DNA from: Orthonyx spaldingii
Taxonomy: Eukaryota > Chordata > Aves > Passeriformes > Orthonychidae
DNA length: 64,000 bases
Assembly (NCBI GenBank): GCA_013397795.1
Contig: VZTJ01000298.1
Coordinates: 582,255 to 646,254, forward strand
Direction: 5' to 3'
Part shown: positions 1 to 11,520 of the stretch, piece by piece
Layout of the letters: the number at the start of each line of letters is the position of its first letter
How positions within the stretch are numbered: the stretch's first letter is position 1
Made by a program: the position numbers and the translations under genes
Notes under the pieces: model-generated
The model's input: only the letters and a program-made list of their open reading frames with translations
Told to the model about the DNA's origin: nothing
The model's database searches: none

Positions 1-1299
1 GCTATTTCTGCCATTGTACTTAAGGAATAAAAAGATGAGTAAATTTCTTGACTGCAAATCTACAGAAAGAATACAATTTGTTGCTTGAATTTATATGTCC
101 ATGCCAAACTCACACTGTGATAAATTTAAATATTCCGTGTGGACAGATATCTAAAAGAGGAGGATATTTGCATCACCCACTGCAGTGGCCTCTACTCCAT
201 ACCTCTGTGCATTAGTCTTGAAACAGCCCAGTGATGGGTACTAAGAGGACTGATAGGGTTGGCACCTTACAACCACAGCAGCACTTTACAATGAATAGTA
301 ACAGTGTCAGAAGGGAATATTCTATCAGTGGTTAGGAGAATACATCTCAGTTTTACTACCAAAGGAAAATAACAGGAATGTACACCCATACCAATACATA
401 CAAACCTCCAGAGATTTAATAGCAATGTTATTAAACTGCAGTAAAATAAGTTAATCAAAGGAATTTAATTTGACACAATGTCAAAAGAAGACATCATTTT
501 GCGTCAGATGTTTTGGCAAGCGGAATGCAGACCAAACTCTAAGCTCTAATTGTGAGCTTCTCCCTCACAGTGTGAATTTTCCAAACTGAACGTCTCACTG
601 TCTAATTGAATTGAGCAAAAATTCTGCTCAAGCAACTGTGAGAAGGTTGAAATACTGTATATAGGCAGTATTAATTTCTTTTGCTTTCAAGGCTTTCAAA
701 CCCTTGGAAATAACTATTCCTTAATTTAATAGTGAAATGTAACTTCAATTCTAAGAAGTAGTGTTTTCTTGATGAAAAAACAATTTGTAAATATCCACCA
801 GGGAATGATGTCACAGCTTAATACAAGCCACAAATTTTCATCCCTATTTTATTGCTTCTCCTATCACCATACAGAGACACCAACAGGTTTTAAATTAAGC
901 CGTTCATATCTCCAAGTTTGAACAGAATCTGCTCAGTGTTTCTAGATCTCAGTCCAAAGATTCATAACCTTAGTTGAGAGTCATCCTTTGGACAGGAGGC
1001 AGTATAGTCTGTCACAGTTCAACCCATATGTTTGTTATCTTTCTTTACTCCTATTTTCCATCCTCCTACATTTGTTTATTAAATTTTAACCAGAGATGAA
1101 CCAAGACTATGATCACTGGAAATCATATTTTAGCTCTCTGAAGTAAAATAGCAATAACACAATTATTACAAACTTAGGAAAATCATGTCTTAAACAAAGA
1201 TCTATCTTAGAACATCACAATATATTTTTCACAAACTTTCCTTAATTCTAATCTCATCATTAACTCTTTTTGTTTGATCCCTGTATTCCAGACAGAGCT

Positions 1300-1362
1300 G
1301 AAGGTTGAAGGGGGTGGAGGGGGAGGATGAGAAGGTGAAGGGAGGAGAAAAGGAGAGGGGAA
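1300..1362. repeat. Purine-rich (GGA/GAA) tract
   Basis: About 63 bases are almost only A and G, with two G5 runs (1309-1313 and 1319-1323). Such tracts can form triplex or quadruplex structures. No gene is visible beside it. Confidence 0.7.
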
Positions 1363-3318
1363 CACTTGAAGGTTGTTCTAACACAATATATTACTTCTCC
1401 CTATCAACCTTGCATTGCTTGAGCCGCAGTATTCAGCAGCATTTCAGGCTGGACAAAATCCTTCTGGCTTTGTTTCTTTGTCACCTCCTTTTCATGGTTT
1501 CTTATCTCCTCTAAACACAATAGTCTTAGTCTCTGCTTTGCTGTAAGGCCTTTAGAAATCACAAGTTAGTTTAGTTTGAGAAAATATTTCTGGATGTCAT
1601 CTTCCATCTCCTTTGTTCTCAAAGCAGTGCTAAACTAGCAGCCTTGCTCAGGTCCTCACACCAGGTTTTGGCCAGTGAAGTTTTGAGGGTCTGCTGGATA
1701 GCGAGTCCACAGAGGAAAATCAGTATGGTGCTTCACCACACCTACTGTGAAAAAAAATTTTCCTAAATTATAACCAGAATTTCCCATGACAACGGGCTAC
1801 ATGAAGTTTAGAGTTTTAAGACAGCATGGTTGGTATAGAATTTATTGAAAATAAGGGTCTCCAGCAAGTGATTAATGCCATCCTAGGTAAGTATTTCAGA
1901 TGGGATAAGTTGGCTTCTGTGGCTATCCATCTTTCTGCATTACTTTGGAAAGAGCTGAATGGTTGATTCAGAATGGATACTTTGCTGTTAGACATCAATT
2001 TAGGTCAGATACGCCTCATTCACTCTGACTTAAATTTCTGAAAGGTCATAGAATGATTTGTTTGTATCCTCCTCTGGTAGGGGTTTAGAAGCATACTTTG
2101 ACACGTGCTTGAACTGTCAAACATATAGAGATGGAAGAACCAAACCAGACTTCTTTTTTGTCTTTATACTGAAATAGTCTCAAGTTAAATATCTCAAACC
2201 TTACTAAAACAGTTCAATCTACTAATGTGCAGCACTGATCTTTTAAGTGGCATCATTTCGGCAAATAATTTTATTTAATAACAGTAAGTTTCTAGCGGAA
2301 AGTAAAGAAAATATTGGTAATTTATTTCAAGATTATTTTCTCATTCTGAACCAAAACTATATATCTGTTTTTTCCAAGTAAATTCCAGACAAGCCTATGG
2401 CAGTCTAATTGCTTGTTCTTTCTACCACTGGTTATTGATGTCTACCACCTTCCTTTGTAAATCATTGCATGAATACGTGTTTGAGGGCTAATATAGAATT
2501 GGATTAAGCCATTTGTCTTCATAGATCAAATATACTAATTTGCTTCTTTTTTAATTCAGTTCCTTAATACTGGTTAGAAGGCCAAATCTGAATATATTCA
2601 AAATAGCTAATTTAACCATTTGTCTAAAGAGGCGCCAGCAGACAGTGAATGCAATAAAAATGAGATATAAAAACTAAGTTAAGAAAATCTCAGTAGTTAG
2701 AGCCATATACTGAAATAGGGGCAAAAAGTATAGGGAAGGAGAACGATTCAGTATCACTAGAAAGATCTGTAGGTTTCTTCCGTAAATTAATTCCACACAA
2801 ACTTCTTGAAAACCTAAAAATGCTTACTTTAATGCATTATTTTCATGTGTTTATCTAGAGATGGATCTGTGAGGCTGTGTAAGTACAGATTAAACAACAA
2901 AAATAGGATTTACCCCTAATTTCATTTTTTTCGTTAATCTGGATAGAGCGATGCAAAAATGCCTTTAGGCATTAAGGCATTAATTTTGCCTGAAGCATAG
3001 CTGTGATAAATGTTCACATGAAAACAAAAATTAGGTAGTGGTATCAAGCAGTCATCACTGTCAAACCCTGATTATCCAATATTGATAAACATTTTGTAGC
3101 ATTTTAGGGGAAAAAGGTAAGGGAGTAGTAACTATATCCACATAGGATAGAAGTACAGAAACTTCTATAATGGCAGATATCTGTAAACCTTTATCACTTT
3201 TCAGACTCTTCAGGCACATTTTGTTTTCCAAGCCTTCTGTGAATATTTGCCTTATTTTCAAAACACAACCAGAGCATGAAAACAGAGCCTTAAGGGCATG
3301 AATGCACTATCACTCCCT

Positions 3319-4205
3319 GTTAGAGAAATGGGATGTAAATCAGAGCACTAAAAGGGAGAAATTATTTTCCTGAAGTAAGGAAAAGCTTAACCAGGCCCTA
3401 GGAACTGTCATTAGCTAATGGGGATGAACAATCTGCAAAACTAGTCAAGAAGCATTTTGCTGAAGTTACTGATCTCTGCCAGCCCACTTAGGTTGTTCAC
3501 ACCAGACTGCAGACACTTGCTAGACTTACTCCAGATGAGGGAATCAACTGAAAATTAAGCAGATGACCAATAGCCAGCAAATGACCAATGACCCTAGTAA
3601 TTTGTGAAAGAGGGACTGGTAGTAATTACATTGTAAGATAAAGGATGTACGGTAAAGCCAAATTAAAGTTACTCAGATTTGACATCTTTTGTACAAAATT
3701 AATGACTGATAAATGAGATTAAATAAAACAAAGCCTAAGGATGTGTTTTAAAAGACTATAGTGTCAACTTGAACCTTTAGATTGAAACTCATTAGACTAA
3801 CTTGAACAGATTTTCTTTTGTTCTACGTGTTTCAGTATTGCTGGCTTGAGGAAGAAATACATCAAAGAGGCTACTTCAGGCTCAGAAAACATAAGGAGAA
3901 AAAAGGAAAAACACTGCATGGCTATCTTATCATCTAGAGTTGGAGTTGGCTACAAACAACATTCAAATGAATTCCCAAGCTCACAATGAGTCCCCACAAG
4001 CTCCTGTTACCATATAAAACTTCTTCAAGTTCAAAAACCACCTGACTGGTACTATCTGTAAGGTTGGCAACTTTTATCCAAAAAAACTTCCAATCCTTTC
4101 AAGAATCATCACTATCAGCCAGACTGTTCTTCCTCAATAAAACTTTCTCTAAGACTTGGTGTTTCTCTCTCATTCTGTGCTTTGAATGACCAGGAACAAC
4201 TAACA
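3319..4205 (+). mobile_element. Possible decayed solo LTR of an endogenous retrovirus
   Basis: Seen: termini TGTTAG (3319-3324) and CTAACA (4200-4205) form a perfect 6-bp inverted repeat of TG...CA type. In between are two GACCAAT boxes (3565 and 3583), a TATAAAA (4013-4019) and an AATAAA (4136-4141) 123 bp downstream, in the right order for U3-R-U5. Against: the 5 bases on either side do not match as a target duplication, no internal viral sequence follows, and I cannot name a family. It could be chance spacing in AT-rich DNA. Confidence 0.3.
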
Positions 4206-7200
4206 GAAACTGATGATTTTTTTTATACTATTACATGACAAAAACCTAGCAAGGCAGTAAGTCCTTAGCATAGCTTGGAAGCTTGGAATAATGCACGCTT
4301 ATCACCAGCTGTAACCATCTAAAAAAAAATCTGTTGATTATATAATCATCTTAAAACCCTGCATAGGTTGAAGACTTAAATGTTGTTAATCATAGCTAAA
4401 GATCAAAGCAGATGATTGCTAATCTTCCTCTTATTTAGAAGTTATAGGTTAAAAAATATATTATTGCAATATTAAGTGACTTTCTCCTTTACTAATTAAT
4501 CTTGTGTCTTACTGAAAATCTTAACAAATGTTTTAGATGTTTAATTACTGAACTCAAAGCCGGTCTTCACAACCTTTCTCCTGCTGTGTTTTGGTCTGCA
4601 GAAATGATGTTTTAAGAAACATGGATAAAATATTACAGTGTTTTATGGGAAGTCAAACTAGTATGAAGCTGAGATATTAATCAAATCACCGAACGAGTCA
4701 GGATGAGAAACCTAACACAGATTATACTTTGCATATTCTGTATTTTTGAGTTCTGAGTTGGTTATGTTCTGGTCTTTTCTCATTGAACTAGAAGACAAGA
4801 AAGTTTTAATTTTACCCAAATCACAATTCCCTAATTGTTTATATTCAAAGTTAATTATTTGCTTATATTAATACAAATACCATTAACCACAGAATTTTGG
4901 GTTTTGTACTTTCACCTGAGCTGTTCAAGGGACTCTAAATTTAGCATCTCATGGAGAGAACCCTTTTACCTCAAGGTCTACATCAATTTATGTGCCATAT
5001 CACAGCAGCTTCTAAAAACATAAAAATTGAAGGTCTTTTTAAAAAGTTGTAGTGTTTTGGGAAGAAACAGCTAAAGCAGATCATTCTAAATGAAATAAAA
5101 CTTTTCCTAGTCAACTGAATGCAGAATGTTGGGGTTCTACCAAAAGAAAGAAAACACAAACTAATCTTCAGATCCATAGTTTTTGTGCAATTCAATGTAA
5201 TCTGAAACAGACATTTCTTCAGGTTCTAGAAACTCAGCCTGTTTGAAGAGAATAGGAGATATTGTTTTTATGACACTGAACAGGAGACTTGAATACACAG
5301 CACCCACTGAAATAGACTTTATTTATTATTTTTCTTAATAGAAAAGGAAGGCACTTCAGACCCAAAATATATGCTATCCTCTCTATGCACAGAAATTTAT
5401 GAAAAATCCCCCTTTATCAGGGAATCCTTACTGAAGAACAGAGTGAGCAGCTGTGCTGCTCTGACATTTTATAGTATCTGAGGGTTTGTTCTTAAAGAAG
5501 GATTTTGTCTGATTTCAGACACATAGTCTCTTTCTAATTATGTTCTTGTTTATAGTTCAGTTTGAGACATATTTTCAGTAAGTACCAAGGTAATTTATCT
5601 CTTTTCTTTCATATTTAGAAGAAAAACATAATTAAGCTTCAAATAGCTTCCCTAAAAACAAAAATAAAGATTTAGAGATAACAAACTTGCTTCAAAAACT
5701 TTCAGGAGATAATAAATTCCTGGGAAAAGCTGGTAAGTAAAAAGGAAAGGACTTGTTCCTGCCAGGAACAAAGACAGGAGGACTCTTTAAGAGGAAACTG
5801 GATATTTTAACTTGCTTTGTAATGTTTCCACCATTACTTTTATGGGTGCGCGTGTGCTAAGCAAATGCATTTTCAAATACCTGTTCTGAGATATTTCTCT
5901 TATCTTGAAAACCTTCTGCTGTTCTTCTCACCTCTCTTCCTTGACAAATGCCATAGACCCAGTATTTTCCAATCCTTTGGAAATAGCAGTCTCCTCACTG
6001 TCTCTCCTCTCCCAGGCACCACTCTCTCATGTTACTTCCTAATGCCAACAACAGCTTTTGCTGCTGCCCAGAGCTGATAGCGCCATTCAGGAGGGCACTG
6101 CTATAATTAACTCAGGCATCACCCCTGTGATTTATCTTGGTCATCTGAGTCCTAGCAACACCAATAATGTAATGGGTTGGATCCACTAGCAAATCAGTCC
6201 ATTACAAACACAAAATATGAGTAAGGTGATGTACATTTCTTCATCTACTTCCAGCTCCCACGAGCATAGCACCTTAAAAATAGTACTTAGACTTCTACTG
6301 TTTATAGCAAGTCAAAGTTCATATGTTCTCATCTCTTCCTACTACTTAGGTTACCCAAGGAAAATTTCCTATGTATCTCTCTGCTTAGATATATTAGGCA
6401 CTGTCTGGGGAAGGGAATGAGAAAACTCAAATTACCACATTAGTAGTTAAAATAAACAAACTCCCCTGTTGATTCCATCCAGTTAAGTATGTTACCTCAT
6501 GGGGGGGGCTAGCATATGCCAAGACAACACATTTGGCTCAAGAACTTCCTAAAATATACCTCACCAAAGGCACAGTCTGGCAACTGCTTCTGCTTGTGTT
6601 CTCAACTCTTTCAGTCTTCTGTAACTTGTCAGAGCAGGCACAGATAACATTTGGCTTAGTCCTGGCATTTTAATTTTTAACAAAGCATGGACATGGTGGA
6701 CTACAGATAAGTTTAATGAAAACTGGATAGGAATAAAAGAAGTAAAAGCTGCCTACTTACACCTTTTCTATCTTCTTGACAAATGTCCCAGAAGTAAATA
6801 AATACCAGTCCCCTAAAATTTTCCTTTATTCCTTTCACAGGCCTATTATGTTCAACTTCAGGAATTCCTTCCATGGCCTCCATTCATTAGAACTGCCCTC
6901 TCTGACATTCAAACATCCTGGCAGTTTCACAGTAGCAAATTACTGAAAGAAACTTCTCCCAGGCAGCTTTGCAGCAGGCTTTACACCATCTCTAACTGTA
7001 ATTGAGAAAGCCTCTTTCCTATATAAAGTTATTCTTTTACCTCCCGTTTTCCTTCACTTATAGACTATTTAGCCTTCTGTTGTGAGTCATTAAGAGAGCT
7101 TTTACATTTAGTTCTAAACATGATTGTTTTTCTTGTGTAAGAAAGCTACACAATTTATTTAAATTTTTTTATACTTATAAAAAAATGTGTAAATGTAACA

Positions 7201-7953
7201 TGTCATCTAAAACTTTTCACTTTTGAAATCACAAAACATTGAATTCTGGACAAAAAAATAATGTTTGATAGAAAAACTCTGATTTGTATTCTCTGAAATA
7301 GTAAGAATTTGATACTCCTCTATTTTATATAAACCAATGCCTTTAAAAGAAAAATACTGATTTCCTGAGAGATACAAAGTTTTGTACTCTTCTTTAATAA
7401 ATTATTTAGATTACTAATTTAATCTATATGAATATTAACATAGGATTACCTTAAGCATTCAGTAGAGCCAAAAGGAAAGATGCCAGAAAAAAACAGTAAT
7501 TGCATGAGAATCTGGAATTCTATATCCAATTTTACCGTACAAGTGCAACATATGACCCTTGGTGAGTTTCTTCCCTTATTAAAAATTACTAGGATAAAAT
7601 AAATTAGACAGGACATGGACATTAGAGAAATATTTCATCAGAGAGTGTAACATGCAACGACTCCAGAAGTGACTTCTTCAGCATGCGCCATTTACCAGCT
7701 CAAACTACTTTGAGTCAAAAGAGTAGAAAAGAGCCCCAAATATTCCATTATCATAAAGGACAAAAGTGTGCATGTGGTTTAAGATGCATTCTTGAATAGT
7801 AGAAGCACTGTTACTGCATGCTATGAATAAACAATTAATGAAGCAGCTGTGCTTAGGAATGTATTTACTCTGTGTGAAATTACCTGTCATACATACTCGT
7901 GCTTTTTTGAAATTCCTAAGAACAAATCGCAGGTTGTAAAAAAAAAAAAAAAA

Positions 7954-7995
7954 NNNNNNNNNNNNNNNNNNNNNNNNNNNNNNNNNNNNNNNNNN
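7954..7995. other. Assembly gap (42 N) inside an A homopolymer
   Basis: Forty-two undetermined bases are flanked by 16 A on the left and 13 A on the right. The true content is probably more poly-A or a polymerase-refractory sequence. It produced a spurious minus-strand ORF of F and X residues. Confidence 0.99.
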
Positions 7996-9496
7996 AAAAA
8001 AAAAAAAATTTCTCTGTAACAAGTTATTCATCTATGTTAGAAACACAAATGTACCTAAGGTTAGAAAAAATTCATGTCTTACTTTAAATCCTTTCAAATG
8101 TTGGTCTCATCAACAGAAAAAAGCATGATTTTAGAATTTTATCACTTTTTTTTCATCCTCACACTACAGGAATAAAATCATCGCTTGGAGTAATTCCTTT
8201 TCACTTTAATTGCAGCTTTTTAAAAACAGGTTAATAACCATCCATATTTAAACTCTAGATTTTATGATTTATACTTATTATGCGAACCACTACATTTTTA
8301 TAGTCTTTGCAGAATAAAATAATCATTGATCTTTTTCATCTGAGTGCTATTAAGACAAAGGGTGTAAACATCAACCAATTACAAAATTATTTAAAATGTT
8401 TTACAAAATGTTTTATAAAATTTAGTTTTAAGTAATTTCACTCATCAAGACTTGACAAATCTGAAGAGCACTTCATTTAATTTCCTTTATGAGAATGTTT
8501 TGCATTCAATGTAAAAGCCTGAGGGACCCTGAGTACCCATAAAAGGCTGTGCTATTGCCTTTGCCTTGGGTACTATGGCTTCCCAACACCAAGCTGTCTG
8601 TTGGCTCCAGTGCAGTGACTTCCAGCAAACATGTAAGGCAGGACAAGATGACTTAGAAAGTATATTCTTTCACTCTTACTAATCACCAGTTAAACAAACA
8701 AGCCCATGAGGTATTTAGATCCTATTGATTGCCTTAAGATCAAAAAGAAACCACTTAAGTAAATTTCAAAAATACACTGAAAACAAAGCTTGTGCTAAGT
8801 AATTTTTAGGTAGTCCTTTTCCCAGAGATCGCTTCCAGCCTGCAACACTGCTTATGAATATGTCTTCAAGTTTATACTCCATGGCCTACTGTGTGGCCAT
8901 TTATACAATAGTAGAGTCATGAGCTTGTACAAACCGGGTGTTTATGCCTCAGACCTATTTAATTATGGACATGAGAACTGGTGGAGAATAGAAGTTCACC
9001 CATTCTCACATGACAAGAAGGAGCAGCACAAACATCTCTTCCTCAGAGACAAGGTGCTGAGTGACTGGAGAGTGATACACTGCCTGAAAAATCCTGAAAA
9101 AAGCTGTGAGCCATCAAACAGATGATAAAAGTGCATGTACCATAAGCTCAGCTTCCATGAAGAGCAACATCCTACCTACACCCACAAAGTCAATACAATC
9201 TGCAGGTGGCCAAATGGCCACCAGCACTGCGGTATCAGTAAGGACCTTGAATGAGGCCATGGAACTGAACAGAGAGAGATAGTAGGTGGAGAAGGCCAAA
9301 CACAGGTGATGCTGTTTCATACATACTTAAAAAAAATAAATCTTCCAGATAAATCAAAACAGATTAACCAAGACACACTCCAAAAATTGGACAGCAAATA
9401 GGAAACAGGTATTTTATTTGCATCCACATTACATTTACAGAGATTAATTCAAGGATAGGTATTACAATGTTCAGCAAGGTTAAATGACACAAACAT

Positions 9497-9516
9497 AGGT
9501 TATCTTAAGATAACCT
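9497..9516. other. Perfect 20-bp palindrome
   Basis: AGGTTATCTTAAGATAACCT is its own reverse complement with no spacer. It lies 290 bp left of the nested CR1 block. No element border or factor site is assigned. Confidence 0.9.
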
Positions 9517-9804
9517 TAGGATTTGCTTCCCAGGAGAACACACACCCTAGAAACCTGAATTCTTCTGAAAGCAATCATAGAAGGTCAGAACACCCTTGAT
9601 ACAAATTTAACTTAAATAAAAATAAAACTTTTTAATTGATATTTTTGTGGTATCTCCCCATTGGTACTCAACAAACTCCTTGAAGGTCTCAAGGCTACTA
9701 TATTCTATGTGTTGGAAGGTGACAGCTGCTCATCATAAGCATGGGAGACTACTAATTCTCTAACTGGAACATAACCCTAAACTGTTCAAATAAGTTGTGG
9801 TAAA

Positions 9805-9949
9805 TCAGAGAATGGGTTGTGTTGAAAGGAACTTGTAAAGATCATCAGGTCCCTTAGCCCTTAGCAAGAATATCCTTCACCAAATAAGGTTGTTCAAAGT
9901 CCCACCCAACCTGACCTTGAACGCTTTCAATAGTGGGGCATCCATAAAT
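9805..9949 (-). mobile_element. Older CR1 LINE, minus orientation, 3' part (left of nested insertion)
   Basis: Read on the minus strand this is a CR1 3' end. On the plus strand it shows the reverse-complement hallmark order: TCAGAGAATGGGTTGTGTTG, then the 'aaagatcatcaggtccc' block, then 'ggttgttcaaagtcccaccc' and 'ctgaccttgaacgctttcaa', stopping at 'ggggcatccataaa'. The next CR1 block continues at 10904 after the nested plus-strand copy. The orientation is the same as ZNF385D transcription. Confidence 0.9.
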
Positions 9950-10904
9950 TAATATCTTTAATAGTATCTTTAAGATCTTCATTAACAACATAGAGGGATT
10001 GAGTGCACCCTTGTCAAGTTGGCAGATGACACCAAGCTGAGTGGTACTGTTGACACACCTGAATGACAGGATGCCATCCAGAGGGACCTAGATAGGCTGG
10101 AGAAGTGGGTCTATGGGAGTCTCATGAGTTTTAACAAGACCAAGAACACGGGTCTACAGCTGGGTCAGGGCAAAACCGATACCAGCACAGGCTGGGGATG
10201 AACAGATCAAGAGCAGCAGTGTTGACAAGCACCAGTGGGTGATGACTGACAAGAAGCTGGATGCGGCCTAGCAGTGTGCAACCAAAGCCCAGAAAGTCAA
10301 TCCTATCCTGGGCTGCATCCAAAGCAGCGTGGACAGCAGGGTGAGGGAGGGGGTTCACAGGAGAGGTGTCCCTCTACTCCCCTCTGGTGAGACTCCACCT
10401 GGAGCACTGCATCCAGCTCTGGGGTCCCCAACACAGGAAGGACATAGACCTCTTGGAGTGAGTCCAGAGGAGGGACATCAAGTTGATCAGAGGGATGAAG
10501 CATCTCTCCTGTGAGGAAAGGCTGAGAGAATTGGGATTATTCAACCTGCAAAAGAGAAGAGTTCCGGGTGACCTAATTGTGGCCTTCCAGTACTTGAAGG
10601 GAACTTAGAGAAAAGATCAAACAAGACTATTTACAAGAGCATGTAGTGACAGGACAAGGAGGAACGGGTTCAAAATCAAAGAGAGTAGGTTTAGATTTGA
10701 TATTAGGAAAAAATTCATTACTGTAAGGGTGGTGAGGTACTGGAACAGGTTGCCCACGGGAGTTATTCAACGTCAGGTTGGAAGAGGCTCTGAGCAACCT
10801 AGTCTAGTTGAAGATGTCCCTGCCCACTGCAGGGGAGTTAGATGATGTCTCCTCTTCAATGTCTCCTTCCAACCCGAATAATTCTATGGTCGTATGATTT
10901 TATG
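9950..10904 (+). mobile_element. CR1 LINE 3' end, plus orientation, inserted into an older CR1
   Basis: Seen: a 5'-truncated CR1 copy. It starts in the end of the reverse-transcriptase ORF: around 10013-10047 the frame reads KLADDTKLSG, containing the Asp-Asp of the F/YADD active-site motif. It then shows the typical CR1 string of 'gagactccacctggagcactg', 'aggctgagagaattgg' and 'gtactggaacaggttgccc'-like blocks. It ends at the characteristic 3' octamer region ATTCTATGGTCGTATGATTT. In-frame stops and indels show it is dead. CR1 is non-LTR, lacks a poly-A tail and usually makes no clear target duplication, and none is seen. It interrupts a minus-strand CR1 whose two halves flank it. Confidence 0.93.
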
Positions 10905-11520
10905 AACTTTTCTGGACAAATTGCTCCAATACCACTCCCATAGTAAACAATTTCTTCCAATCTAAAGCTATCCTCCTTTTAAAAAACATTTCCCCTTGTC
11001 CTATCACTACAGGCCCCAGTAAAAACTCTCTCCCCATCTTTCTTATATGTGTCTTTAAGTACTATTGGGCCACAATAAGGTCATCCCACAGTCTTTTCTC
11101 CTCCAGGATGAACAACCCCAACTCTCTACAGAGCCTTTCCTCATAGGAGAGGTGTTCCACTGCCCTGATAATTTTCCTGACTCTCCTCATAACCTGCTTT
11201 AATATGTTCCTGTCTTTCACTGAAGACTTTAAAACTGGATGCTGTATTCCATGTGGGGATGTATGAGAGTAGGATAGAGGAGAAAAATTACCTCCCTTGA
11301 CCTGCTCATGGTGCAGACCCAGCTACAGTTTTCTTTCTGGGCTGCAAGCGCACATTGCCAAGTCATGATCAATTTTTCATGCACCAGTACCCAAAGTCCT
11401 TCTTCACTGGGTTGCTCTCAATCCTTGGAGCCCTCAGTCTGTACTGATACCAGGGACTGCTCTGACCCAGGTGCAGGAACTCGCTCCTGGCCTTGGACTT
11501 CATGAGGTTCCCATGTGCCC
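10904..11520 (-). mobile_element. Older CR1 LINE, minus orientation, continuation (right of nested insertion)
   Basis: The sequence resumes exactly where the 9805-9949 fragment broke off: 'gaacttttctggacaa' follows 'ggggcatccataaa' in CR1 order. It continues through 'ctccaggatgaacaacccc', 'ggctgcaagcgcacattgcc', the 'cccaaagtccttcttcactg' block and 'cttcatgaggttcccatg'. The copy ends near 11520, where CR1 similarity stops (5' truncation). Decay is stronger than in the nested copy, as expected for the host element. Confidence 0.9.

Noticed and set aside
2046..2060. 'CATAGAATGATTTG' resembling a CR1 terminus
   Set aside because: Too short, and the flanking sequence is not CR1.
7705..8031. 108-codon minus-strand ORF containing X residues
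   Set aside because: It reads through the N gap and poly-A/T, so it is an artefact.
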